The position numbers and the translations under genes are program-made. DNA of 64,000 nucleotides from Sphagnum compactum (Eukaryota; Bryophyta; Sphagnopsida; Sphagnales): contig OZ234503.1 in NCBI GenBank assembly GCA_965153455.1, positions 8,400,157-8,464,156 on the forward strand. The letters are read 5' to 3'. Positions 38,098 to 50,524 of the stretch are shown piece by piece; the first letter of the stretch is position 1; the number at the start of each line of letters is the position of its first letter. The notes below the pieces were generated by a model, which had not been told where the DNA came from, did no database searches, and saw only the letters and a program-made list of their open reading frames with translations.

Positions 38098-39155
38098 AGA
38101 CATGGCTAAGCAGTTTCAAGGCAGAACTTTCTTACTTTAGAAGTATCAAAATGCATCAACTCATGCTGATTGCTTCCGGCTTTGTAGTTCACTACACCAA
38201 ACAGGGTTCCTGTTTGGCATGTGACAATCATTCCATGTCTCCATTACAAAGAGGTTGAAGTTTCATGTGCCTGCAGTCTGAGTGCTGTTATTGTTTTGGT
38301 TTTGCTTTTAGCAGTAAGTGGTGCAATAAATCACACAAGACCTGAAGCTCCTATTCTTGTTTTGATTGTTGAAGAATGACCCAGCTTGTTGAAGAATGTC
38401 CCAGCGTGTCTATAAGCACAAGGCGGATAGCTTGAGTTATAGCTGTCACTGCTGTAACACAACACCATGATCTTACAATGTTAGAACAGAATTGAAAAGC
38501 ATCAGTTTCCATCATTGATGAAGAAAGTAGGGGATTGTAGTAAGCACTTGAATGCCACTCTCAAAGCTGTTTGTTGTTAAAACAGATGTGCTTCCATTTC
38601 GCTTTGTATATACATCTGCAAGTGACTGTCAAGCGTGAAACAGAGTGAAAACAGGATACAGAATCCTGTAAGCAATCATCACTTGTTATTTAAGGTTCCC
38701 TGGTTACATGTCGTACATGTACATGGAATAAAATTTGATTTGACACAGATTCTCCACTGGTGAACTCTGAAAGTTTTGGAAGGTCGAAGATTATCTAACA
38801 CTCAACAGACTCACTGTGAAAAGAACCTCCTTCACTTGTCAAACTCTGCACAATACACCTAATCTCTTGTTCTCAACACTTGCAGGGCTGTGAATAGATG
38901 CAAAACATAGAAAGATGGGTGATATGCAATTGTTAGACTTAAGGGCTGATTATCTCGATCCCTTACTGTACAGATATTTGGAAGCCTCAAACCATACACC
39001 ATTGTGTTCGAGAAAAAGAACTCTACTAATGTACAAAACTACGTCATCACCATTGTGATCACTGGGTTTCCCAGTGCCCAACACAAGTAAAGGTGATGGC
39101 CATCTTCCATTAACCCTTAGTAAGGTTATAAGTGGTTAGGATGTCTGCAAATGAT
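38098..39155. other. 3' region of eL29 and convergent rhomboid gene
   Basis: Holds the eL29 3' UTR with AATAAA motifs at 38325 and near 38728. The right part should hold the 3' UTR of the rhomboid gene on the opposite strand. No other gene was seen. Confidence 0.6.
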
Positions 39156-41885
39156 CTACCAGTTTTCATCACTAATAGCACTATGGAGAAAGTGAAACTC
39201 GGTGGCAATTGGTACTCCCAGACCATAGAGGCAGAAGAAGAGAGCAAGGCAAAGTGCAAATACAGCGACAAGTCTAAAGAGAGGAAGGGTTTCATTCAGA
39301 AGAAGGTATGAATCCATTGCATCATCATTATCATTCTTGCTTTCAGATGCTGTCTCCTCCAGGTGAACATTAACATGCACTGTGGGGCAAGTGAAAAACC
39401 CAAAGATAATTCCCACAACTCCAGCTCCCAAATGTGTCCTGCATAATGATCAAGCATGTCATTAGACTGAAGTGCTCTTTGGAAAAAAATTGACTGAACA
39501 ACTTTGACCAGAAAAGCAACATGTGAGGCTTGTTGCTTGAAGACAAAACGTCCCCTACATAACATCAAAAATGCTGCCTCTTGAAGACAAAACAATGTAG
39601 GTAAGGGATTTCACCAGTCATCAATTGGAAAAGAGTTGCAGAGGGCCACGGTGATAGCAGTTGTGATGGCCAATTTGCGAATCATGTCATCTGCCAATTC
39701 AAGTCCAATAATCTCACGGTTGCGCAGTACATACACCAGCCAGGTGCCCATTAGAGCAAAGACTGGACCCTGTGACATCAAGGCAAGTAGATAAGCTAAG
39801 ATCCATTTGTCCACAATGTGAAATGGGCAAAGGAATAGATTGACTCAAAGGAATTGAGTGTTTGGCCCTGAATGGTTAGAAATCAAGTTTGCAGATAGCT
39901 AAAGGCAAAAACTTACAGTGCCACCCACAGTGCCTTCAGGTGTGTGGAAGAAGCTCAGAAGGTTACCGAAAAGGCCTCCAATCAGGTAGATCATACCAAA
40001 ACCAATTGATCCATAAACACTCTCCACACCAGGGCCATAGGACAGGAGTGCCCATGTACTCAAGCCTATGTGTACCAGGCTCGAATGCTGTATGTTTACA
40101 ATAAGAAAAGTATTTATGTTACAATACATCAAACACCATACCAGAACTTGCAAAGGCAAGGATAGGATGTCATCAAGGTCATCATAGTTGACTTTAGGTT
40201 AATTCAAGCTCATGTACCAGTTTGTAATCAGATGGACTTGAGTCAGGCCTAATTTTTTGTACTGGAAAATGAACTCCAAACCTGTTTGACTGTACAACAA
40301 ATGTTACATTGTTACATTGGAATTTACAAGAAGGCAGAGCAAATCACCAGAAACATGGGTGTAAGAAGGCGCCACCACTCTCCATCCACAATAAGCTCAT
40401 TCACTTTGGCTCCATATAAGTAGGGAAGTGATGCATCTCCCATCCCTGGCACACCATGTGGACTTGCCAAGCCAAACAAGAAAACGGCAAGGTTGACAGC
40501 AACCAGTGTGTTCCTGCATAAGACTCAGCCATAAATTGCAGCAACTTTCAGAGGCTCGGGGGTTCCAAGTCAAGGATGCAAATAATCAACTTGCAATCAA
40601 TGTTCTTCTGCACTTAATGAGACAATAATGTGTGACTGAAGTTTATAAGCTTGCAAGCGAAATCACTTGCTTTTTCCCACTGCAAAAATAATGAAATCTG
40701 CAGTTTATCACATTTGCACCTCTCAAGCAAGGTGAACCTGGTTTTATCATTAAGTCTACTTAGAAAGGCCAGACTCAGATGGGCATGGGTGGTGGCTGCA
40801 TCACTCACACTACATAAGAGTAGGAATTGCCACCCTGCCATATAGGGTCTTGAGACATGTGTGGAGGCAAATTCCGGGGCTCCACTCCCTTCTCAAGGGC
40901 TGCCTCTAGCTCCTCCAACAGCTGTCTGTAGTCAAGTACTTCATCCTCATCCTTGTCAACTTCTCTTGCCTCTGTGGTTGTGTCTATCCCAGGTGCCTGA
41001 GGTGCCTCCACTTTGCTCTCAGTTTCTGCTTTCTCTGGTACAACTGCAAGGCATGCTGTGCATGTTACTAACCTTGTTCGGCTGGAAAAACACTGATGCT
41101 ATATGGAACAACACATGAGACTGGAAAACTGAATGGGGGAAGGAAAGAAGACCTGCTTTGGCTTTGGGAGGACGAAGCTTGTTGAAGTACGCATCCAAAG
41201 CTCTTAGACCTTGCGGAACTTTTGCTTCCTTTTCTGGATCTGTCTTTATAGCAACAGTATTTGCAGCTTCTGCTCCACTGGCATGACTAGTCTGGAGGCT
41301 GGAATCCTGACTCGGGAGAAGAACTGTCACCATTTCACTCCTCCCGGAGGTGGTCACATCACCATTTCTCAAACTACTGGACGCGCTTGAAGCTCCATTT
41401 ACAGTAGTACTGCTAGAACCGTGGAGCTTATCAAAATATGCATCCAGTGCGCTTAATCCCCTCCTAACAGCCATTCCTTGCCGTTCTCTACTATTTTCAT
41501 CACTGGAGCTTTCACTGCTCGATGACGATGTCGACGGATTCTTATCAAACTGCACTTCTTCAATCTGTTCCACTTGCGTGCTTCGAAGACAGCACAGGAC
41601 TGACGATGGAAATGGAAACTCCCCGCACCTCCGGTTGCCATATCCATGAACGGAAACACTTCTATGAACTGTGCGGCCGTGCAAGAACCTGAGACACAAG
41701 CCACTGCTACTGCGCGCGCCACACATTACTGTGGTGCCATCTGCGTTATTACTGCGACGAGCTGTGTTATTCAACACGAGTACCTTCCCGAGACCGTTTC
41801 TGCGGACATGAGGAGTTAGCGGAGGCTGCTCCTTGCAGACATAGCTCAATTGCGCAGTCTGCAACCCTTGAATAATAGTGGCCAT
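39156..41885 (-). CDS. RBL9: Plastid rhomboid-like protein, RBL9 type, predicted inactive, 580 aa
   Basis: Six exons on the minus strand: 41153-41885, 40809-41043, 40348-40513, 39917-40087, 39615-39769, 39156-39438. All GT-AG, all phases close to 581 codons. The N-terminal part (about 320 residues) has a Ser/Arg-rich transit-peptide-like start, a poly-Ser stretch, and two copies of GL(S/R)ALDAYF(D/N)KL. The rhomboid core follows: NTLVAVNLAVFLFGLA, GEWWRLLTPMFLHSS (the conserved loop L1 W-R and the H-x-x-x-H region), ALLSYGPGVESVYG, IYLIGGLFGNLLSFF, then VGGTGPVFALMG where active rhomboids have GxSG, and WTHLGAGVVGIIFGF with the TM6 histidine. A last membrane segment lies near the C-terminus. 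Serine is absent at the active site, so protease activity is unlikely. Closest family I recall is Arabidopsis RBL9, which also lacks it. Chloroplast envelope or membrane location is inferred. Confidence 0.88.
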
Positions 41886-41886
41886 A

Positions 41887-41905
41887 TCTCTCTCTCTCTC
41901 TCTCT
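41887..41905 (-). repeat. (GA)n tract in the rhomboid 5' leader
   Basis: A (TC)n run on the plus strand, i.e. GA on the coding strand, ends just before the rhomboid ATG at 41885. GA-rich 5' leaders are common in plants. Confidence 0.7.
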
Positions 41906-42589
41906 AAAAACCTCAGACAGGCCGTTCTCCTTCACAAACGCAGCAGCTGTGATGACATACTGTTCAAAAGACTTCCAACGAAATGTCAAACACCAGATCG
42001 GATTCTTCTTCCAATCGATACATACAGAAACCAAAGAAAATTTCTCTCGTTGCTCCAAATCTTGTCCCCGCTCCTTTCCTAACGCAAATCCAAAATTTCC
42101 ATGAAAAAGAAACTTGCAAATCGAGTCGAGTCGATTCGGAGAGACGAGTGCGCCTATCAATTACACGTTTCTTCAAGGCAATAGGATGTACCGACGACGA
42201 CAAGTTGTTCCGGAGTCGTCACATTTGACTCTGAAATCACATCAAGGAAAGTGCGATGGTGCGTACCTGCGGATGGTTTGCTCCTCTGCTGCAGAAACTT
42301 TTGCAGAAACTTTCATAGCCATGGCCATTCGTACGAAACATCAGCTGGGCTGTGCAGCCGCTGCAGCTACGAACGAAAGAAGGAAGCAAGCGAGAAGAGA
42401 CAAAGAGACGACGATCCTATCCAAGAGCAAAGAGCAAAGCGACGGCGCTCGGCGCAATCCTATCCATTCTCACGCAACGAGAATCGACGTGCAAGGCCAG
42501 AACCGGCGAGCGAGGAAGTGAGCGACCGTCGCCGTTGGTGCGTCCGTCGCACGGACGAACTTTCAGCACCTTTTCTGCTAGCTAGAAAT
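41906..42589 (-). promoter_or_regulatory. GC-rich 5' flank of the rhomboid gene
   Basis: About 650 bp much richer in GC and CG dinucleotides than the surrounding DNA. All frames on both strands stay open for unusual lengths for that reason, without family resemblance. It most likely holds the promoter and leader of the rhomboid gene. TCGAGTCGAGTCGATTC near 42120 is a small local repeat. Confidence 0.45.
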
Positions 42590-43525
42590 AGCCAAAAAGC
42601 GAAATTAAAAATAAAATTTGCAAGAATCAAGTGTTTTATTAAAAAATAAATTCGATAGTCACAAAATCGACCAAATTTTAAGAAGAATCGCCAAATTTCT
42701 ATACATGGTTCAAGTAGAATAGCCAAATTTCCAAATTAATTGCTAAAATCGATGGCTTTTAAGGATTTTCAATAGCTATAATTCGATCAAAATTTACCAA
42801 CAATCGCCAAATTTGTAGGTATGGTTCAAGTAGGGTAGCCAAGAAGCGAAAGTAAAAATTTTAAAAGTGCTAAAATCAAGCGCTTTCAAAGATTTTCAAT
42901 AGCTATAAACTACCAAAAATCGCCAGATTTCTATACATGGTTCAAGTAGGTAGCCAAAAATTATAGAAGGATGTTTGTTTAAGAATTTTTAGTTTTACAT
43001 TTAGTTAGTAGACAAATTTGGCTAAATCTTTCTGTGGATGATTATCACTTTGGGCTACCTCAGAGAATTGACCCCAAAAAAGAAAAAGAAAAAGCCATTG
43101 CCAAATTCCAGGTCCCAGCCCTTTATTCGCTGGCTATGTACAGTCAAAAAGTGAAATTAAAAATTAAAAGTGCTAAAACCAAGTGATTTTTCAAAAAAGA
43201 TTTTCAATAGCCATAATTCGACCAAAACTTAAGAAAAAACTCTAGATCTCTATACATTGTTCAAGTAGGTTAGTGAAAAAAGAGAAATTAAAAATTAAAA
43301 GTGTTAAAATCAAACTGCTTTTTGAGAATTTTTCAATAGCCAATAATTCGACAAAATTTTAATCAAAATTATCAGATTTCTATACATGGTTCAAGTAGGT
43401 TAGCCATAAATAAAGAAAGATGTTTAAGAATTTTTTACTGTTATATTTAAATAGTGGCCAAATTTGGCTAAATCTTCCTATGGGTTATCGCCACTTTGGC
43501 TACCTCACAAAATTGACCCCGCTCC
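42590..43525. repeat. Diverged tandem array, about 5 copies of a 110-130 bp unit, plus a 460-bp-spaced duplicate
   Basis: Copies share ATTTCTATACATGGTTCAAG, GATTTTCAATAGCTATAA, AATTCGACCAAAATTTAA-type and AGCGAAATTAAAAATAAAA-type blocks. The GGTTCAAGTAG landmark recurs near 42708, 42823, 42940, 43259 and 43391. A flanking block (TTTGGCTAAATCTTTCTGTG ... GGCTACCTCA ... AATTGACCCC) appears near 43017-43077 and again near 43467-43520, so a larger segment was also duplicated. Confidence 0.8.
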
Positions 43526-45114
43526 AAAAAAAAAACACATTGGTGCCAGGAAACGGGATCGCGCGAACTGACTCACTCACTCACTCACTCAAGAACGAAC
43601 GAATTAACGACGATTGAGGACGAGAGCTACTTATCGGAAGTCGTCAGTTCGTCGTTTTGTAACACACTCGACGGCAGTAAAGAGAGCGCTGATTGGTGAG
43701 CATCAAATGGGAGTTGAGCATCAAATGGGCTTTGTTTCTTTTCTTTGTTTTTTTCGTTTTCTCATTCTCTTTTGTGAAATTCATTGGGAGATTGATTTGG
43801 TGTCTATCTCCATTAGGCTAGGAGGACCCATGCCAAAATATCTACCTCTGTGGGGCCCTTCACCTACTTACTAGGTACCTATGGGATAAGAAGTTCCTTA
43901 GGGACAGTTGTTTACACTTTAGCACTTGGGTCCATGGGCCATCATGGCCAGCTTTTTTTTTTCTTTTTTTAAAATATTATTATTATTATTATTTTTAAAA
44001 AATTATTTTAAATTTTTCCTCCACCCCACAATTTTTGATGTCAAGAAATTGGGCTTTTTTTTTCTTTTTTTTTCTCCTTCATAAAAAAAATAATTTAGTA
44101 GAAATTATAGTGAAAAAATTATAGTTTTGTCCAAAATTTCCTTAAAGAAATTTGCCATACCGAACAAAATTCACACCCCCCCCCCCCCCCCCCCCCAATA
44201 GGTACAGACTATACACTCTGAGCCTAAAAATGGAGGCTTGTTTATTCTTTCCTTTGTTGCATGGACATGCACTTTCCATTAAAGAGCTCTACTCCTCCTG
44301 GGCTAGAGACCTCTTAAAAGGTAATTAATGTTAGGAACGTTGGGAACATTTCAGGAGTAAGAAACTTTGTAAGGAACTTATGATGGGATCATATCATCTC
44401 TCACACAAATGAGAATGACAAGTGTCATCTTGTGATGATTCATAGGTTGACTCATAGTGCACACATCTTTCACGTTTGGTGAATCTGCTGGACTTGTAGT
44501 AGAGCTATGAGATGACTGCAAGTGAAGTGCTTGCAGAGAGCTATTATTTGAAACAAATGTAATGGAAAGCTGTTATTGTGGCAGAATCTATGACCAGAAC
44601 CACTCAATCCAAAAAGACCCTTAACGCAGCTTGCAAGCGTTATGATCAACCATGAGAATATTAGTTCATGATTTAAATGTTTAAATAGATTTTGCATAAT
44701 GTGGAACTAGGGGTGGAGGGCAATAATTCTTTTATAAAGAAAACTTGTGAAAAAATTTCACAAAATTTCGATCTCATAAAATAAAAGGGAATGTTATGTC
44801 ACAATTTTTCTTTTTTTTAAAAGAAAAAAATTGTCGCAATTTGAGGAAATTTTTTTTTTTGAGAAAATTTCACCACATTTCAACACAATTTTTAGATTTT
44901 AGGGCAGTTTTCTCAGGTATTCTACAATTTGGATATTTTTCGACAAACTTGGTACCAATCAATGCTAAATTTTGTTTGGGATGATTATTAATGATGCTAC
45001 ATCATAAAATTGACCCAAAAAAGAAAAAAATGCTAGTAAAGGGGCTTTTATTATGACCAATGTATTTTTAAAGGATATTAAAATAGTGCTAAGGTGGTGC
45101 TCATCCCTATAAAG
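43526..45114. other. Gene-free stretch with 21-C homopolymer
   Basis: CACT/ACTC microsatellite near 43570-43590, ATT run near 43976-43992, and an unbroken C run at 44176-44196. Only short, unrecognised frames. Confidence 0.5.
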
Positions 45115-45445
45115 ATTTAGCCAGATTCACCAATTTGTAGATCATTTCTCTTCAGTTGAATTTGAATTCAATTCAATTGAATATTAATCCAATTGTTGAA
45201 CTAAATTTAGTTGAATTGGAATTGAATTAAATTAAATTAAAATTCCATTGAATGTATTTGAATTCAATTTAGGAATTTGAATTAAATTTGAATCCAATTT
45301 AATTAAAACTAAATTCAATTCAAATTCAAGTTGCATATAATGTTACTCAATATATTCATTTGAATGGAACTTAATTTTCACAAAATCAATTCATTTTTTT
45401 CATCAATTGATTAATTGACCACCATTGGTAGTGCATAATAACTAG
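45115..45445 (+). repeat. Long inverted repeat, left copy (flanks hAT relic)
   Basis: Reverse complement of 50525-50810 with many substitutions and indels. Matching landmarks on the complementary reading: TTTTGTGAAAATTAA, GTTC(C)ATT(C)AAATGAA, TATTGA(A/G)T(G/A)ACATT, a long AATTGAATT-rich core, then CAAATTCAA and ACAAATTGGTG. The core is low in complexity, but the unique edges on both sides also pair, so this is a true inverted repeat. Confidence 0.7.
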
Positions 45446-46389
45446 ATCCCAAGTTTTTTTTATGTTTATGGATGAAGGTGGGGAAATGATTAACAATTCA
45501 TGCTGGATGTGGTAACTATCATTAGAAGCCAAAGTAAGGGGCCTGTGGAGATGTTTAAAACCTTTAATCAAGCCTTTATCAATGTATACCACATTCAACA
45601 TATGGTGTTAATTATATGCCATCCACATCCACAAACATGGTTAGTATAAAATGAGAAATTATTAAAGGAAAAAATCATTACATAGAATGTGTAATAATTA
45701 GGTTTTTTTTGTACATGCACAAAAGTTACCAAGACAAAAGGATTTCCAAAATACATAATAACCAAAAAAAACTATAGTAAAATCAAATCTAAATCTAAAT
45801 CCAAAATCAAAACATGAAAATTAAATACATGAACATGAAATGTGCTAAAAAAAAATTCAAACAAAATTTTATTGTGATAACATATGAAAACATGAAGTGA
45901 AGCAAACAAGGCTATCATGCAAAATTTTACCTCAAACTAATGTTCAATAAGTTAAAGATAATGAAAATTTTACCTTTATTTATACATACCTATTTGAAGA
46001 TTTAACTCAACGAAGTTCCCATGAAAGCTTCCATGTGCTGATTGTACAAAGAACCTTTTGTGAGAACCTTTTTAAATTATAATGAATTACAAGTTATGCA
46101 TGAAAAGTAAATAATGATGGATGATATTCATAAATTATGGATAAAAATGGATAGTGATGGATGAACGTCATCAATGTGAATAATATCATCCATTGGATGA
46201 TATATACAATGGATGAAATTCATCCATGATTATGTTGACAATGATGTTAGTGATGGTGATGATGGTCGATGTTGGCATTTGGGACAATTTTTTTGAATTC
46301 ATCTCCTTCAAATGAACCTTCAAATTTTTCAAATTCCTCCTTTAACTCTATTTCAAAATCTATCAATCATATTAAACTAAAAGGTGTCT

Positions 46390-48000
46390 TGAGACCAACC
46401 CTTGTGTCATTTAACCAATTTTTTTTTTAAATGAATTTTTCAAAGTAATCTAACTACAAGTGATATCTTTTCAAATTTGTGAATTTACTAGCAAAGGAAA
46501 ATATATTTTCTATTTCAATTTGAAAACCAACAATCCCCAATATTTGTCAAATTAAAAAACCAATAGTTAGAAACATGGATTCATATTTTCTCTACCACTC
46601 CGAAGGGCACTTGATGCTTATCACACCACTTAATATCTTCAAAACATCAACAATTATCAATTGACACATTTTTTCATAGATTCACTAATGCTTACTACCA
46701 TTTCAAAAATATCCAAACTATAATCTTTATCAATTTTGTTAGCAAAATAACTTTTGGCCTTGGATAATGGATGCAAATGATAACAACACTTCAAAAACAC
46801 AAGAAAAACAATCTCCTATCATATGTTTTAGCTATGGCCACCCTTTGTTCACAACCAATAGAAGAAAAAAAAAATTCAAACTTTTGAATTTAAGATTTTA
46901 ACATTAGGGATAACATATTATGAGTTTTCTTCTCATCATATTTTGTCAAGACGAAAAGGAAAAAGTCAATGACCCCGCATACTACCTTCTTCATGTTCAC
47001 TATAAAAGTTCCCAACTAATCAATATCCATTCTTAATATCATTTTTCATCAAGGTATCCAAAACAAAATGGTTAATTTTTTCCTTTAAATTAATGCGCTT
47101 GGGGTAGATTTGCATGTAAGGCATCACTTAATAACCAATGACCCTTTGATTGATTTAAAATGCAAGTAATGACAATAAGGTTTGCATCAATGCAAGTTCT
47201 CATCCATTTTTGTTTTCCTTTCCTTAACTTTTTAAGCCCTTTATACATTTTTGCAAATATGTTTGGACAAATTTGATAGAATCATATCTTAAGCTTTTAC
47301 GCACAGTCACACATTCTTTCCAGTAATTTCATATTGACAAACTTTAAAGAAGGCAGTCCAAAACACATGTTTTGGAAGTTTTCCTCCACATCCAAAACAT
47401 TACAACCAATTACTAACTTCAAAACATTTATCGTTATATTCAAATTTGAACCTTCATCCTTCACATAAACTGATTTGATTTGTCAAACCATACTGTTATA
47501 AAAGGTTTTATAGATTCTTGTAAATGTTTGCCCTAATATTTTAAATACATCAAGCAAGTCAAATTTTGTAATATGTTTTAGCACCCAATATACTCCCAAA
47601 AAATTCACAACAAAAGCAAAAACATCACATGCCCTTGTGCACATCTAAAACTTGAAGTGATAGAAATATAATTTGTTAAAACTATTAGGACATGTTTGTT
47701 TGCTTTCTCAATTATGACACTTTTTGATTAAAGTTTTTATAGGAGGGAAAACAACATGAGGGCATGGTTGCATTATCAAACACTTTAACCAAATATCTCA
47801 ACAAATAGAATGGGTAGATGGTTTTTGACAACAAAAGAAATCAAATTCTTGAAAAACTTTTTATGTTGCACATTACATTTTTTGAAAGAATCCATGGTCC
47901 CAAAAAAATTAAAGATAACACTTATGCTTACCACATGCCTTTTCTTTGTAGATTGCAATTCCATTAGACTTTTCATCTTGTTTTTCACTCCCTTTTGAAA
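46390..48000 (-). mobile_element. Decayed hAT transposase gene
   Basis: On the minus strand, 46450-46550 reads QILGIVGFQIEIENIFSFAS followed by KFTNLKRYHL, the C-terminal dimerisation segment of plant hAT transposases (family pattern L-x-I-x-x-x-QIExERxFSxAGxxTxxRR). Just after it an NWLND-like stretch appears as expected. Farther 5' (47785-47988) an open frame holds SFKKCNVQHKKFFKNLISFV and VVKNHLPILFVE, resembling the N-terminal part of such proteins (pattern FL-x-x-L-x-x-VV-x-N-x-LP-x-x-FVE). Between them are stops and shifts in every frame. The gene is dead. It lies between the inverted repeats at 45.1-45.4 and 50.5-50.8 kb. Confidence 0.7.
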
Positions 48001-48729
48001 AAAAATTGTAATGAATCCATGGTCTATATCTAAATGTTTTTTATAATCTAGGTATACAATTTTTTTAAAGTATGAAATTATACTTAAATCCTAAGCCTTG
48101 TTCATTGGTTGAAAATTGCAAGACCCACTACAGTATTATCATAATTTATGCTACATAATTTGTCATTGCATAATTTGTGGCACCTTCATATTAACTCATC
48201 ATTGAATCAAAAAATTGCAAATTAGATAATTTCTTCCATGGGGTCTCCAACTAGTTATTTGTTCATGCAAGTTTTTAAAAATTCATTACATTGAATCATC
48301 ATTTTAAAATTGTGAACTTGGCAATGTTTGAAACTTCTCAAACCTCTCATCCTCATTTTTCTCCCCCATTGAAATTTCACTTTCATTCACAAATATATCA
48401 TCTAATAGAATTGACTTCATTTTTTGTAAGGTATGTTAATAGATTAAGGTCGAGAAAGCTAAACAAATATATTTTTGTGATGTGTTTTTATTGAGTATTA
48501 TTAATATTCCAATTTTAAAGAACATGAGTGATGCAAACAATGAAACATATGACAAACATTTACAACCATAATGTGCAATCATTCACACTTTTCTCACAAT
48601 GGATAGTGCAAAATATATGCCAATGAAAATATGCAACCATAAAAGTGATCTATCCACAACTATGTTTAAGAAATGTAAGTCAAATTTTCATTGTAATCCA
48701 TAAGTTTGCATTTTGCACTTGTTGGTCCT

Positions 48730-49345
48730 GCACAAATAAAAAGTGGTAAAAAGAAAACAACATTAACATAAGACCAACCAAATAGAACTTACAAAAATAA
48801 CATACAAACAAAACATAATACATACAATGCAAACACACAACATAAATAGAAAACATGAAAACCTTTTAAAAAACCAAAAGATAAATGAAATAATGGAAGG
48901 TTGTTGATTGTCAAGGCTATAACAACACCATAGTGCTAACCACATTTGCAACCTACACAAAGGCAAATGGAAAGTACCAACACCACAAAAGAGGAGCATC
49001 ACAACAAAAAACAAAACGAACAAAAACAAAGAAGGGGGTAGTGGTAGTACTTGTTATGTTGTTGAACATCACTATAGAAGTAGCACCCCCAAACAACACC
49101 ATGAGTACTGTGAAGAATAGCACAACAAGTAGCATCAAAGATGAGGATTAATTTTATGAACAACATGATGAGCAACACAATGAGTAATTTGAAAAGCGCT
49201 AATGAGTACCCACGACCAACATCATGACCAAGGCGACAAGTAACAAATGAGAAGCGCCACTTACAACAACACAAGACAAAAAAAAAATAGCACCGCCTCA
49301 ATACCACAAGCAATAACACAAGAAAAAATAAAATGCAACGAGGGA
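48730..49345. repeat. A/C-rich, T-poor low-complexity tract
   Basis: On the plus strand this stretch is built largely of ACA, AAC, CAC and AACAA words with few T and runs such as CACAACATAAATAG and CAACACCACAAAAG. The opposite strand therefore shows a 173-codon open frame (48999-49520) of mostly Leu, Phe, Cys and Val, which I take as a by-product. No exact tandem unit was found. It lies inside the hAT-associated segment. Confidence 0.6.
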
Positions 49346-50524
49346 TACAAAACAAGAAGAATTCAAAAGCAAAATACCAAACATAAAAACAAATAAGGTG
49401 GGCCCAAATGGAAATGATTAACTTCTTATGTAATTCAAGTCTCTTTCTATATTTCAAGGTTCTCAAAGGAACCTGATTCTTTGAAAATTGTTTCTCCATA
49501 ACGTGACACTTGATAGGCAAGGTATCAATTTGAATATCACCCTAATTGATACCCATTGATTTAAAAAATCATAATCAAGTTGAACCTTGACCTAGTTTTG
49601 GATTATGGTTTTATACCCACCCAACATTGATTATTTTAAACACTATTTGTGAGGCGTTTTGAAAAATGGAATGTTTGTTCTAGCATGTCTTTTACTTTTT
49701 AGAACACCTTGTATTTTTGGTGTGTTTTCTTGTGATCCAAATACCTAGTAGATATCAAGGGAGAACAAACCAATGTAGATTTTTATGTTCATTACAACTT
49801 TCAACCATGGGCCTTATTGAAATCAAATTCATGATTAATTTTGCTTCATGTGGGTTAGTAAATCATATGGCCTTAAGTTTTACTTTCCATTTTGTGTTCC
49901 AATTAACCCATTGCCATTATTCTTGCCTTTTTTAGTAATTTGTTAAAGAGTTTTTGGTATAGGGTAAGCTCCCCATAGAAGGTGTTATGGCCCCCATAAA
50001 AAACTAGCTTACAAAAGGTGTAGGAAGCTCACACAAATAATGCCCACAATGATGAGCCTTATCTTCTTACAAAAACAGTTGTAAAAATTAGTTCCAAATA
50101 GTAAAAGCTAGTTATCAATGATCCCCGGCAAAGAGAATTCGCAAAACCATGGAGAGCATTCAAAACCAACCAAAATTAACCCCCACAATTGACTTTAAGA
50201 AAAAGGCAAAAACATGTTTTTTACGTACCTATCATGGGGCCATTCCATTTAGGGACTCATTGACCTTCACAAGGCAAGCAACATTTTGTTAATTGATGAC
50301 AAGTTTTACAAATGCCTATTCCAAAATGTAATTCATGTTCCCCATTGTTGATTCACATCCCAAGAACGTTTATAGTTCACACTGTTGATTTACATCACAA
50401 GTGAAGCGAAGCTATTAGAACAAAAAATGGAACCAATCCCTTTTTTTTAAATTGAAAAAATGCCCAAATAGAATGTGTGTGCCAATGAATGAGATAAAAG
50501 CTATTATTGTAACATCACATTATA

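Noticed and set aside
42114-42649. Several overlapping open frames on both strands
   Set aside because: The region is GC-rich and stop-poor in most frames. None shows family resemblance, and the place fits the rhomboid promoter or leader.
48999-49520. 173-codon open frame on the minus strand
   Set aside because: It is mostly Leu, Phe, Cys and Val and mirrors the A/C-rich tract on the other strand. Low complexity explains the lack of stops.
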